50,349 nt of DNA from Plantago elongata (lineage: Eukaryota > Streptophyta > Magnoliopsida > Lamiales > Plantaginaceae). The notes under the pieces are model-generated. The model was not told the DNA's origin. It searched no databases and saw only the letters and a program-made list of their open reading frames with translations. Made by a program: the position numbers and the translations under genes. Location of the stretch: assembly GCA_036897095.1 (NCBI GenBank), contig JAYMSP010000470.1:1-50349 (forward strand), read 5' to 3'. Positions within the stretch are counted from its first letter, which is position 1. Every line of letters starts with the position of its first letter. Of the stretch, positions 22,328-34,611 are shown one piece after another.

Positions 22328-23489
22328 TAGTAAAACTGCCGGGCTATGTGGCGTTTGTTTCTAAGTGTGGATTTGCAGCAGCATTTAAGTTTCGTTTGGT
22401 TTGTGCTTGGATTTCTGAAATAATGCAAGCTGGGGCTTGCTATTGCTTGCTTTTGTTGTTGGATTCAGTTGTCTATGTATAATTAGTGTCTGGATTATCC
22501 GCCGGAGCGTGATTTGGAACATCTCTTCCTGTAAGATACTATTTGGTTGATGGAAGTTCTAGTTAGCTTTCTATGAAATAGATCTTTAAAACATCATGTT
22601 TTGGTTGTTTATGCATCTACATTGAGAATGCTGAGTATATTACTCTTGAAACAAAAATGTGCAAGAAACTAGCCGTGGGCTTGTCTTTCAACTTGAGTTC
22701 AATTGTTTTTCTACTCGACACTTTGCTCCTTGAATTGAGTTTCTATTCATCTTTCACTGCTAAAGTTTAAGGGTATAGAATTTAAATGGGCGTTTGGATG
22801 GATTTTAGGCAAAACCAATTGCGGCCAAAAGATCTGAGTTCATCCATTTTGACAATAGTTTTTTCAGGAATAATATTGGCGGGAGTTTCTCCTTTTCTTT
22901 TTTATTTAGTGGCAAGGATTTGGTCTGATGGAGGTTTGTGTGGACTCTAGAATAAGACGAGAGTAGGGTCACTTGTCATCCAAACTTATTTCAGACCAAT
23001 TATATCCTCACAAAGAGCCACGCTACTCACACTTTGTGGACGAAAAATACAAGGGACAGTTGTAAATAAAACGAAAGTTCTTCTTTATGTCAGTTTTCAT
23101 TCATCTATGTCGGCTTTATCATGTACAGTGATGTAGATACGAGTTTTCTTCTGAAATTTGGTGATCATATATTCACGGTTCATATTATTGGACCACTCTG
23201 AATGAATCTGGCTGAATAGTGTCTTTCATGATCGACAAGTGAACCTACAAAGATTATGTCAACATGAAGACTAGTACACTTTTTATTTTATTTTTTAAAT
23301 ATATTTTATAAAAGTATTTAAAATTTAAAATGAATGAATTACATTTATAAATATATATTTTTAAGGATTACTATTACATATCACAACTCATGTAAAACCT
23401 AGATGTATTTAAGAATAAGAACCATTACATATATTTACAGTGTATGCTTCAAAGAGATATGGAGAATTACAAACAATTGATTTACAGAT
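22328..23489. other. GGP 3' untranslated region and intergenic DNA
   Basis: The first 250-300 bp after the stop are T-rich, as in plant 3' UTRs. Beyond that I see no gene; the sequence becomes AT-rich around 23280-23370. Confidence 0.6.
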
Positions 23490-24010
23490 TGTGGTACAGC
23501 GTGCCTACTCAAACTTCTTTGGAACTTGTATAACAAACATAATAGCTTAGGGGTCAAATGGATTCATGCGTATTGTTTGCCCAAGGAAGTCATACTGATA
23601 AATCATATACCACATGCTAGCTCATGGATTATGAGGGAATTTTAACTTGTAGATCTCTGATAGACGGCAGTACTTCTTGGTGTACAATGTTGTTATTCCC
23701 GAAGGAACATGGCAGAGGGAACTAGAACCAATTATGCTAGATGTGGAATGGAAAGAGCTAATGTTTGGCAATCTTGCAAGACTTAGAGCACGGGTGATAA
23801 TTGGATGGCTTGTCACGATCATCTTGCCACAAGGGGGAGGCTCCACAGATTCGACATGGTCGACAAAGGAGGGTGTTGTTTTTGCATCAATACCGAGACT
23901 AGAGAACATTTATTCTTCCAATGTGCTCATACATAGGCGACTTGGGCGGAGGTCCTCTACTAGCTGGGATACTAACACACACCCGAACCTTGGACACAAG
24001 AATTGAGATG
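23490..24010 (+). pseudogene. LINE relic: zf-RVT (reverse transcriptase zinc-binding) region
   Basis: Conceptual translation on the + strand, with several stops and frame changes, gives the conserved C-terminal landmarks of plant L1-type LINE ORF2. These are LWNLYNKHNSLGVKWIHAYC near 23495-23555, HASSWIMRE, WMACHDHLATRGRLHRFDMV around 23800-23860 and CCFCI.TETREHLFFQCAH at about 23875-23930. Upstream RT and downstream RNase H are absent. It is a short, old fragment, opposite in strand to the larger LINE ORF2 at 30-33.5 kb. Confidence 0.72.
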
Positions 24011-24919
24011 GATACTTATACACACTACAGGAAAAGCATTGGGGGGAAGATATTACTTAAACTGGATTTTATGGAACCTTATATGACGTGTGGAAGTATG
24101 AGAACAATACTTGTTTTGGTAATACTAGAGTAGTTTTGTGGCACAATTATTACTAAAGTAACCCATAAAACTTGGTTAGTACTTAGATTACGATCTCATG
24201 TTGGGAGCCTTTTGATTCAGTAGAATTTTTAGTTCGTTTTGCATATTATAGACTGGATCTTTGATCGCCTCTCGTTTTGTATTGGTTTTTGAGTTTGATA
24301 ATATATTCTTGTTAAAAAAAACACACACACACACCATCATCTTCTTCATCAATTTGTTGTAACTTCCTTCATCTCCTCCAACTTATTCTCTTTTACTTCC
24401 ATGATTGACTCTTCTTCCTTCTTTCTTTTTCTTCAGATTCTTCTTTTATACATGACGTCCCTTCACCAACTCTGATGAATCTGTTATTCTGCTTCGGAAC
24501 GGAGCTTTAAATACGGAGTTGTATATCTCCGACCTGAGCTATAATATATGGACAATCAAAATTGTATCAAGCTCCAATTTGAAAATCTTATTTGATTCAT
24601 ACTTTTACCTTTCATTAATGACTTATGATAATATTGAATTAATTAAAAAAGGTTACAAATTTCCCATTAAAATTAACATAAATTCTAAATTATAAAACAA
24701 ACGTTTATAAATTAAATGATAACGAAGATAAATTAAAACACGTTAACGACTTGATCAAGCATATACTGCAAATTGATCACAGTAACAATTTTTTTTTTTT
24801 AAACAGAAATTAATTCAATTCAGATAACCAAATCCAGCAAAAGCTACAAACTTCTTCACTACATCAAACAAACAACCTATATACCAAAATCCCCAAATTC
24901 CAATAAAATTAACCAAAAC
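24011..24919. other. Intergenic DNA with an (AC)n microsatellite
   Basis: No coding signal. A short A-run followed by (AC)n lies at about 24313-24335, then TC-rich simple sequence to about 24440, then AT-rich DNA up to the histone relic. Confidence 0.6.
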
Positions 24920-25425
<506 letters not shown>

Positions 25426-25789
25426 CTAAAACCCTAATTCAATTTACCAGTCTAAAACCCTCTTCTCCTATCTCGACTTTCAGTGACCAATTCTGCGAAA
25501 AGGTATGGGTTCTTGTTCTCTTATTTTCCAACGTACTAGTTTGATTTTGATTGAATGATTTCTCATGTTTCATATGTTTATCGACACCGATTTTGTATCC
25601 AAAATCAGATTTTGTATCAGGTTTGTAATCAAATAGGTGTGGAATTTGTGTTGTCCATATGCGGATTCAATTTCAAATTCGTTAATTGATACTGATTCCA
25701 AATCCCTACTGTAAAACCCTACTCCAATTTCAATTTCTACTTTGACTTTCATAGATCTGCAATAGCTCATCAAGCTGAGAATTGAAGAA

Positions 25790-26234
25790 ATGAATGATTT
25801 CACGAAGTATAAAGCAGTCGTTACGATCGCTTGGAGCCCCCACATCTACGTAACACTCGTCAGGGGTATACCCGGGACAAGGCGGGACCATCGCCGCACG
25901 TTGGAGGCCCTGCGTCTCACTAAATGCCACCGTACAATCATGAGATGGAATACTCCTACTCTTCGAGGAATGCTTCAGCAGGTATATACATTTCTCGATT
26001 GCGTTTTTATGGTGTAGCTTAGCTTATTCTTCTAAAGTGTTCTATTTGTTTCGGGAAATTGTGTGTTTTAGATTGGAATTTTGAATACAGGTGAAGAGGC
26101 TGGTTGTCATTGAGACAGAGGAAATGTATAATGCTAGGAAGCAGAAAATTGCTGATCATGAAGCTCTTAAGCAGCCGTTGGTTGTGAGTCACACGCCAGC
26201 TGCAACTACTGATTCTGTTGATTCTTCGTCTTAG
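25790..26234 (+). CDS. Mitochondrial large-subunit ribosomal protein uL30 (L30 family)
   Basis: Two exons, 25790-25981 and 26091-26234, joined at CAG|GTATAT...ATACAG|GTG, encode 111 residues. The first starts MNDFTKYKAVVTIAWSPHIY and contains VTLVRGIPGTRRDHRRTLEA, the uL30 core that packs against 23S-type rRNA. The second (VKRLVVIETEEMYNARKQK) completes the domain and adds a short polar tail. Length and motifs match the plant nuclear-encoded mitochondrial uL30, about 110 residues. A probable 5'-UTR intron runs from a GTATGG donor at 25503 to an acceptor near 25765. The leader near 25430-25470 contains AAACCCTAA-type telo-box words, typical of plant ribosomal-protein promoters. No obvious cleavable presequence is seen, as usual for this family. 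Confidence 0.93.
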
Positions 26235-27486
26235 TTGCAGAAGTCCTTCAGTAGCTCCTTTTCTGAAAAAGGAATAATGAGGAATGTGTTAGTTGATTGC
26301 CATGACTATGCGAAATGTTACCAAATGATCTATGTCCCAACATTTACTTTAAATCTGAGTTATGGAGATGATATAAAATCTTTTTCTGTTTACTTTCGAG
26401 CTTTTTTGAGATTGAAGAGCATATTTAATCGTTCTTTCTTTAATTTGTGCTTGTTGACCTTCTATCTTCTTCTGGCTTAGACAGTCTTAAGGACTCATGG
26501 AGGGTAGAGTTAGAATGCAGAAGAGATCAATGTACTGTTAATGTTTGTGCATTCACCCTAGACAAAGACAAGGGAAAAGAAAGTAGAAACAGAAGAATTC
26601 GATATTGCTGTAGTGTTTTTAATCCATTTTAGCATCTGTTGAATGTGGTGTATTTTTTGGATTTTTTTCCTAGATATTAATTGATTGGATCATTGAATAA
26701 ACAATGCTTCGTTGGATTTAAATCCTTAGGTTGCTGGAAAAAAGAATTGGTGCTGTAGATGCTTGTAGAAACATCTATTTTTCATTTACTCCACCTGATT
26801 CTGTGATTCATCCGTTTATACATATACACTTACGTTTGATTTCTACTTTGTTGAATGCAGTTTATCGTCTCTGAGATTATTTGTAGTTTTTGTCACTTCA
26901 AATTTCTCTTTATAGAATTTTATTTTTGCTTTGGTTGGATCAATGCAACAAATTGTGAAAGACTGAGGCTCTGAGCCATAAGTGGGACTGTGGTAGTATA
27001 CTAGTTGAGGAATTTTTGTCTTGAACTTTTGCCCCGGCCCCTTTTTTCTAACATAATTATCTAGATTGAAGCTTCTCAGAGTGAGAACCTAAGTTATGAT
27101 TGCTGCAATATACTGGACTTCCTGAGTATAAGTTGTAAGCACCTAGAAGCGCTATTATTTATGTCATGATGAACAGTCTTCAGTCCGTAAAACGCATTAA
27201 CCAAATTGTCCAAACTTGCTCTCTAGTGTATAGCTCCTCAAGGTTTTGTTTCTGCAGCATCTGCTGATGACTATACTTAGTTGGTTTTCCTGCATTCTAA
27301 TCCTGGAACATACAAAAGCATTAAAAAGAATTAAACCAGTTTGTAAAGAAACTGTACCAGTATGAGTTTGTAGAGAAACTGTACCAGTGGGTAATTGGAT
27401 ACAGGTATTGATATGGGTAGGTAGCTCTTGAAAAAATTTGAACTACAGACCAGTATCTGATTATCTGTTTCCAAATTTGATGCAAT
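26235..27486. other. uL30m 3' UTR and intergenic DNA
   Basis: T-rich 3' flank, then about 1 kb without any recognisable gene or repeat. Short open frames here show no domain. Confidence 0.55.
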
Positions 27487-27584
27487 TGAAACATAAATAT
27501 TAGACTTTTTTTTTTTGAGACGGTTAAAGGATGACTCGAATCCCGACCTATTGATTGGTTGGAGGTGAAACATAAATATTAGAC
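27487..27584 (-). mobile_element. Short 5'-truncated tRNA-derived SINE with perfect 19-bp target duplication
   Basis: A 60-bp insert (27506-27565) is flanked by identical 19-bp copies of TGAAACATAAATATTAGAC (27487-27505 and 27566-27584). It starts with an 11-T run, i.e. a poly(A) tail on the minus strand. In that orientation it contains GGGATTCGAGTCATCC, close to the tRNA-type polymerase III B box (GGTTCGANTCC). Poly(A), long target duplication and B box together indicate retroposition. The A box is missing, so it is 5' truncated. Confidence 0.8.
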
Positions 27585-28168
27585 GAAATACTGTAAACTG
27601 GGTGTAGGTTATGATCTATATGCATTTGCAAGTGCCAAAGCAACAGCTGCATAACAAGTACGCTGAGAAGCAGCTCGTTGATTCTTAATCATATCTTTAT
27701 ACTACTTCAGCTTCATCATATTAAAACTGATCTGTCATTGACGACTCTATGATAGCTGCATTGAGCTTTGCCTTGTAATTTTGTTTGGAACCTTGAGTTT
27801 GATTAGAAACTTCTTCATAAGCTTTGATCTGGAGCCAAATAGGTGGATGACACAGTGAGTTGATAACATTAATCAACAGAAAGGCCAGTAAACTACAGTA
27901 CTTCCACTTAAGAACCGGCTCCTTTTTAATATCGAAGTTAGTGTAAGAATCGGACTGCCTTGCCATGGAAACACTATTAATAGACTTCGGCTCAGCAGCA
28001 ATTTGCCGAAAATTCATAGTAACACTAACGAATATAACAAGAGTTCAAAACCAACTCCATACAGTATGCTTGTTTTTCTTGTGAAGCTCAAATAACTCCT
28101 TGTAGTGATACAATTACGAAATAGTTAAAACGAAATCCAATTTGAGAGTTCCACCCTAGCTTCAAGTT
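27585..28168. other. Downstream flank of the 85-residue SUMO-like gene; unresolved minus-strand ORF
   Basis: A 98-codon minus-strand frame (28017-27721) contains one hydrophobic stretch (YCSLLAFLLINVINSLC) and a Lys/Gln/Asn-rich end. Another minus-strand stretch near 27690-27620 reads QRAASQRTCYAAVALALANA. I recognise neither, and no splice structure joins them convincingly. They could be exons of an unrecognised gene or chance. Confidence 0.3.
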
Positions 28169-28631
28169 TCATCCAAGCAGCGATCCTCCAATCTGGTGCC
28201 CAAACACATCAATTTCATCTCCATCTTCCATCTCGAGCTGCCATTTAACAATGATTGATTTTAATCCAATAATTAACTTCGGGCAAAACGGATTAAGTAA
28301 TATCTTTTGAAAATATACTCGGTAATAATTCAAAGGAGGCTCACATCTTTGGGAGTATGGTCTCCTTTGAGTCGCAAATCATCCAGCAAGAACACAAGAG
28401 AGTCGACTTGTTGGCGAGCACAGTAAGAGTCCATAAGGTTCTTCAGTTTGGTGTCTCTTCTTATCCTAAAATGTACTACTTTTTCATCCTACAGATACAA
28501 CACAAATATACACAAAACATACCTGATCAGATTAAACAAACAAAAAAAAATTGAAGTCGGGGCAGAGGGAGTATATAAGTAGATACCTGGTCCTTCACTT
28601 TGAGGGTGATATGTGTTGAATAAGCTGACAT
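28169..28631 (-). CDS. Single-domain SUMO-like modifier, 85 residues, C-terminal GG-SLLG
   Basis: Three exons on the minus strand: 28631-28587, 28488-28345 and 28237-28169, all phase-0 junctions with GT-AG introns. Exon 1 encodes MSAYSTHITLKVKDQ (beta-1). Exon 2 encodes the core with KLKNLMDSYCARQQVDS and ...HTPKD. Exon 3 is LEMEDGDEIDVFGHQIGG followed by SLLG and stop. The C-terminal diglycine at residues 80-81 with a four-residue tail is what a SUMO protease would expose. The MEDGDEIDV block is diagnostic for SUMO rather than ubiquitin. The N-terminal tail is much shorter than in SUMO1/2-type proteins, and the usual LRGEQTPDE is changed to LKGDHTPKD, so it is a divergent paralogue. The frame is intact, so it may be functional in nuclear protein conjugation; this is inferred from the fold. 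Confidence 0.87.
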
Positions 28632-29035
28632 TCTTTCGGTAATCTGTAAAGGGAAGATGATTACTTGGTGGATTAGCAGTAGAAGTAGCAGTAGTTGTGT
28701 ATAAATAGAATTCTAAATCCTTAATGGCTCTTCAGTTCGGTTCATCTAGAGACCTTAAACGCCACGGTGTACCACCAACATACGATGAATTTGTTCGCTT
28801 CAATTCAATCACTTGTCCCAAGTTTTGTTAATGCAGTTTTGTCAACTCACTGCTCAATTAAATATGCTACAACTTACCATGCAGCTCTTTTACGATTGGA
28901 AACTTGACGTAATTAAGGGAATTTTTATCAATTAAGGAACCCTAAAAGGCCCAAAAAGATATTCTAATTGAGGATTTTTATGAGTTACCAACAACTAGCC
29001 CATGGTCCGTGGTCTACTGACATGTATTTGTTTTT
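28632..29035. other. Upstream flank of the 85-residue SUMO-like gene
   Basis: About 400 bp separates the SUMO-like ATG from the foldback element. It presumably contains the promoter, but no clear TATA box or motif was recognised. Confidence 0.4.
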
Positions 29036-30040
29036 AGGAATTTCTTTTTACACTAACTTTTTGGGCCACTTCACATTTACACTTACACCTGAATATTTTT
29101 TTTGAAGTCTGCATTAAAACATTTGTAAATATTTTGACCTAACATGTCGGTTAGACGGCGTTAACTCTTCGTTAATTTTATTTTTAAATTGCATCAAAAT
29201 CTTTGTAAAATTTAAACGTGTTACCAAAATCTTTGCAAAAACTTGCACTCGCTACCTGAACCTTTTCCTAGAATGAAATTTTACACAAAATATGATCATT
29301 GTTATATATTTAATTGCAGTTTTGGTTTAAACGGGTTAGAGGTCAAGGATGAGTCATCATTAATCTCCCTCTCCCTATTTGTGTATATCGCATTTTTTTT
29401 CAGGTTTAGTACATGCATGATTTTTGCAATTCTTCACAAATCTTATAGATTGATGATAATTGTAATTTGATTGTCATTTAAAATCTCCAGTAACATAATA
29501 TTTGACACCATTATTTGTAACATGGTAATTTTTTTTTTTGGTTATTGTACGTTACTTTGAACTTTGAAGCACAAATATGTTTTAGAGGGTATATTATTTG
29601 TCAAATTTTTTTTTTAGTAACAAAATAATAAAAAATGTGTCTAGAATTTAATTTGGCGTACATGTTACTATACATGCTAACTTACATAGGTGTAACAAAC
29701 ATAAATAAAATAAATGTCCAAATTAAAAGGAAAAAACAAACTCATTATTACTTGAAAAATAACAATTTGAAATATCATGAAAACTAAACGAATATTATGA
29801 ACTTTTTCATTCTAGGAAAAAAAATCGACAACAAATGCAATTTTTTGTAAAGGTTTCGGTAACGAGTGTAAATTTCTACAAAAGTTTTGGTGTAATTTGA
29901 AAATAAAACTAACGGAGAGTTAACACTGTCTAACACAAAACTTTGTGTTAGGTAAAATTTTTAACAAAGATTTTATTGTAAACTCTAAAAAAAGATCCTG
30001 ATGTAAATTTAATGTGGGACAAAATGTGAAATTTTCCCTA
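29036..30040. mobile_element. Foldback / long-TIR non-autonomous DNA element
   Basis: Sequence at about 29036-29280 is repeated in inverted orientation at about 29803-30040 with moderate divergence. Matching blocks include CCTAGAATGAAA / TTTCATTCTAGG, TGCACTCGCTACC / GGTAACGAGTGTA, GTTAACTCTTCGTTA / TAACGGAGAGTTAAC and ACATGTCGGTTAGACGG / CTGTCTAACAC. The arms of about 240 bp enclose about 520 bp of AT-rich non-coding DNA. Long TIRs without a transposase fit Mutator-like or foldback elements. The outer ends read TAGGAATTT and TAGGGAAAATTT. I could not identify a convincing 8-10 bp target duplication. Confidence 0.75.
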
Positions 30041-30139
30041 GAAAAGAATGAGATTTCATTCATAATAAGATACGTTACAAGTTGAAGGAAAGAAACTTCA
30101 ACCAAGGCAAACAAAGACAAGGTTGACAAAATTACAAAA

Positions 30140-33100
30140 GATCAGGTAGCAAAATGAACAGATACTACAGAACATGGACACTAATCAGTAAGCCTGCTGT
30201 AGGATTAAGGAACCTCGGAAAAAACAAATGGCAGAGATCCGAATCCATTAGAGTTCTGTCCAATATCACGGCTAAGCTTGTCCGCTAAACCATTAGCCTC
30301 TCGTCGCACGTGGCGTATCAAGAAGTCAGCAAAGCTCCCAAGCAACTGTTGCACTTGCGAATACAGCAGACTAACATTACCAAAGGTGGGCTGGTTGTTG
30401 TTCAATCCTTGAATGACCAACAGACAATCATCCTCAAGGATAATGCGATTGTAGCCCAGTTCCGCAGCCAAGTTGACAGCTAGCCTTGCTGCATAGGCTT
30501 CTGCGACTTCTACAGCGGGGGAACTCTGCATAGCCTTGTTGTCGGTTGAGCCCAAGGTCCATCTGCAGCAGCCTGTTGTGTATTAGTTTCACATCCAACA
30601 GGGCAAAAAATGTTGGCCTTAATGAAGGATGTATGTCTGCGTGCATAGCTAACAGATTCAAGAGGTGAATAGTGGAGCTGCTCATGAAGGATCCTATTCC
30701 TGTTGTACCATATACACCAACAGGATACCACAAAAACATCGAATTCATCGCGATCCAGTCTTATACGTACACCATTTATCCAATCCCAAATAGAATCACA
30801 AGGGAAGTAAATAGAGGCCGAAAGGATATTACTGAGGGCCCAAAACATACGGGAGAAATGGCAATCCCGCATAAGATGGAGAAGAGTTTCCAATGGTCCG
30901 CCGCAGACAGTGCAACGCTCTTCCGATGAGACATGTCTCTTTTTAACTCGGAAGAGGTAGGGAGTGAGTCGTGGAGTAGTCGCCGTAGGAAGTGCTTAAT
31001 TTTGCTTGGAAGCTTCAAGTTCCAGACGAAATTCCAATTCCGCTCATGGACATGAGAGGGGCAGCCCTGGGCAGCATTAAGCTGTCGGTGTTTGATGTTC
31101 ATTGCAAGGTGATATGCGGAAGCAACAGAGTACCTACCATTGCGAGTGAAATGCCAAATCAAAGTATCAACACTGTTCCTACTAGCAAGAGGGATTTTCA
31201 ATATCTCATCAACGTCATCCTGCCAAAACAAATGGTTAAGAATAGGCATGTCCCACTCCTCAAGGGAAGGGAGTATCGAAAAGGAAACGGGGAGAGGTCC
31301 CTCATGGCGGAGGTCCGGGGTTTTGATTTTAAAAGAAAGAGTAACCGGAATCCACTTGTCATTCCAAATGTCAATATTTTCACAATTACCAACTCTCCAG
31401 CAAATTCCATCATTAACTAAATCTAGAGCAGCACAAATACTTTTCCAAGTGTAAGAAGCATCAACTTAACTTTAGGAGTAGCATGCAGAATGTCAGAGTC
31501 AGGAAAACACTTTGCCTTATAAACACGACTAAGGAGGGAATGGGGATGTTCAAGAAACCTCCAAATTTGTTTATCAAGAAGAGCTAAATTAAAAGCATGA
31601 AGATCGCGGAAACCAAGGCCACCATCCCGCTTACTTTTAGTCAATGTTTGTCAGTTGATAAAATGCATTTTATTTTTCCTTCAATCACTCCACCAAAAAT
31701 TGTTAATTAGAGCCTCAAGGTCTCTTATAAGAAAACCGGAGAGTTTAAAACAACTCATGACATAAGTGGGGATGGCTTGAAAAACAGATTTGACAAGTAC
31801 TTCTTTACCAGCCTTAGATAAGAGTTTGCCATTAAAAGATTGAGCTTTTGCCCAAATTTTGTCACACAACCACCCAAAAATTTCTTTTTTATTTTTCCTC
31901 ATGGTGGTAGGAAGACCCAAATATTTTTCATGCTTGTCACAACCTGAACATTGAGAACAGATTGGATTTGGTCTCTCAAAGAAGCATCAATATTTCTACT
32001 AAAGACAACAATAGATTTTTCTAAGTTAATCTCTTGACCAGAACCCAAACTATAAGTGCGAAGGACACTCATAATAGAGACAGCAGAGTAGCATGGCTGA
32101 AAATCATAGTGTCATCAGCAAATAAAAGATGGGAAATGGCAGGAGCACTAGGACTCACCTTAACCCCTTTAATTTCACCTCGACTAGAAGCACCCTCAAA
32201 CAAAGCACATAAAGTCTCAATACAAAAAAGAAACAAGAAAAGAGAGAGAGGGTCACCCTGACGAATGCCACGACTAGGAGTGATATAGACCGTGCTGGCT
32301 GCCATTAAAAATCACAGAGTAAGAAACAGACCGAACACAAAGCATGATAGTATCAACAAACCGACGATGAAAACCAAGCTTAAGTAAGACACTCTCCAGG
32401 AAGGGCCACTCAACTCTGTCAAAAGCTTTACTCAAGTCCAGTTGCAAAGAAAAAAATTCTTCTTACCCCTGATTTTTTGTTTCAAATAATGGTTAATATC
32501 ATACAAGACAAGCACATTATATGTAATTAATCTACCGGGGATAAAAGCAGATTGGTTCTCACTGATGATAGAGTTCATGAAAGGTTTAAGTCTGTTGGTA
32601 ATACACTTGGAGGCAATTTTGTAAACAACATTACTCAAACTTATAGGATGGAATTGAGTAATAAGCTCAGGATTTTTGCGTTTAGGTAACAAAATGATAT
32701 GAGTATAATTGAGCTTAGAATCAAGAGACCCAAGGTTGAGTATGCTAAGACAGCAAGTAGTCACAGATTTACCAACAACATCCCAGTACTTTTGAAAGAA
32801 TAAGACAGGAAAGCCATCAGGTCCAGGTGATTTTAAAGATACACCTGAAAAAGAGATTTTTTTACCTCACTAGGGGAGTACGCAGCACAGAGACTTTGAT
32901 TCATTGCCTCACTCACCTTTGGATTTACATTGTTCAGTGCAGTAGCAATAGCAGCAGGACCAGGCTCCATGGTGGTGAAGATAGATTTGAAATAATCAGT
33001 AGATATCAAACCCATCCCTTCAAGATCAGTACGCAGTGTACCTGCATTGTCCCGAAGCCCTCTGATATCATTCTTTGCGGATCGTTGGGACGCCTTGGCA

Positions 33101-33500
33101 TGGAAATAGTGGGTATTACGATCACCGTCCTGTAACCATTGGGTCTTCGATCTTTGCTAACACATCGTGTTCTCTCTTTCCAAGATTTCATCTAATTCCT
33201 TCGTCAACTCTAACTCTTCCAATTTCGAAGTGCCAGTGACTGTGCCTTCACGCAGCTTGGAGAGTTGCTCTCTGAGGCGTTTGATATCGCCTGTCACACT
33301 GCCGAACTCATGTTTGCCACAATTTTCAAGACCCACTCTGCAGTTGTCGATTTGGGAGAGAAGATCGGAATTTGGATTCCAATTGTCAGCGATAACCTTC
33401 TTGCAATTTTCGTGACGAACCCACATGGCTTCGAATTTGAAGCCGTTTTGCCTGTGCCGGCGAGCCACACGACTATTTTACTTAGGAGAAAGGATAGGGA
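30140..33500 (-). pseudogene. 5'-truncated L1-type LINE ORF2 (reverse transcriptase, zf-RVT, RNase H)
   Basis: Fragments in order on the minus strand. First is the linker before RT (FKFEAMWVRHENCKKVIADN, then ELDEILERENT), 33440-33160. The RT then shows LNYTHIILLPKRKNPELITQ and NQSAFIPGRLI (about 32710-32520), GIRQGDPLS and the catalytic HLLFADDTMIF (about 32260-32095). The post-RT block is SKAGKEVLVKSVFQAIPTYV (about 31830-31750). Next come the zf-RVT region (RYSVASAYHLAM, NFVWNLKLPSKIKHFLRRLL, about 31140-30990) and LETLLHLMRDCHF. A plant-type RNase H follows (ILEDDCLLVIQGLNN, IRHVRREANGLADKLSRDIG), ending at 30205. The N-terminal endonuclease and ORF1 are missing. Multiple frameshifts and stops make it inactive. 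No clear 3' poly(A) was found before the foldback edge at 30040. Confidence 0.9.
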
Positions 33501-33519
33501 AAAAATCCACATTAGTGAT

Positions 33520-34165
33520 TGGTTCATTTCAAGATACTTAACTATTTTATTTTTATGATAAAAATATTCAAATTTACTTTTATAAATAAATTCATAATTA
33601 TTAATTTTCTTTTACAAAAGATACTTAACCATTATAATTTTATCACAAAAGACACGCTTATTTATTTTTAGCATAAAGGAATACTCAACTATTAAGTGTA
33701 CCGGTTGGTACTCCTTACGTTTTCATAGTTTATTTTCTAGTTGTTATAATTTTTATATTGTTATAAACTAAAAATATTAATGTTATTTCCTCAATTTGTT
33801 CAAGTATCTACTACGAGTCTACTTTGCATTGGTTATGGTTCCATACAATTGATGGTTATGAAAATATAAACAAAGTTATTATTTTTTTGTTTCTTTTGAT
33901 TCTCATAAAAGAACATATTTTTGCAGGGACGAAATATAAGATGAATAATACGTGTAAAATAAATTTGAGTATTCTTTTAATAGAAAATTAATAGTTGAGT
34001 ATTCGTTTATGGTAAAAATAAAATTAAATATTTATTTTGACAAAATTAAAATAATTAATTAACTTTTATGAAAGAAAATTAATAGTTGAGTACTCGTTTA
34101 TAATAAAAATAAATTCAAGTATATTTTATAATAAAAGTAAAATGGTTAAATATTTTTTTTAAAAT
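33520..34165. repeat. AT-rich inverted-repeat element (MITE/foldback-like)
   Basis: Arms at about 33530-33715 and 33960-34165 are inverted relative to each other. The unit ACTCAACTATTAA...TTTATTTTTA(T/G)CATAAA recurs several times in one orientation on the left, and its complement (TTAATAGTTGAGTA(T/C)TCGTTTAT) recurs on the right. Each arm therefore contains internal sub-repeats. It lies directly at the truncated 5' end of the LINE. No coding potential. Confidence 0.65.
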
Positions 34166-34611
34166 TAACCCCAAACAATTACACTATTGCAATCTATATG
34201 AGTATGTGAAATATTTATATTAAAGTCATGTAATATAGTAAGTGTTAATACTAAGAGAGTGCCAAACATTGAGGTGGGATAATGATTTTTATGAGGTTCA
34301 TGAAAAACATATAATAAACTAAATAGTCATGCTACATAAGTATGTTAATACTAAGATACGAATTACTTCATGGTGCACAACAAGGATTTCACGGATTAAT
34401 GGATATTCAGTTCTTGATCCAGCTTAAGCAAAATACTGCGCAGGAAGATATAACAGGCGTCTCTTTTTAACGAACGGATAGATTTGGACATGAGTCGAGT
34501 CGATGTGAGGTAGCTAAGGTAGTTGTTATCAGTCAGGACACTGTAGGACATGCTGCTGAGCTTGAGCATGTTTTATTGACTAGCAAAGTTGAGTTGATGA
34601 AACCGAACAAG
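34166..34611. other. Intergenic DNA 3' of the 370-residue SUMO gene
   Basis: AT-rich to about 34400, then mixed composition that is probably 3' UTR of the minus-strand gene. No other feature is seen. Confidence 0.5.

Noticed and set aside
24300..24340. Possible transposon terminus at (AC)n
   Set aside because: Simple dinucleotide repeat after an A-run, with no inverted partner or target duplication found.
27721..28017. Minus-strand 98-codon ORF with a hydrophobic stretch
   Set aside because: I recognise no family and found no matching exons. It is noted in the flank entry but not called as a gene.
33265..33558. Plus-strand ORFs over the LINE 5' region
   Set aside because: They lie antisense to recognisable LINE ORF2 sequence and show no domain of their own.
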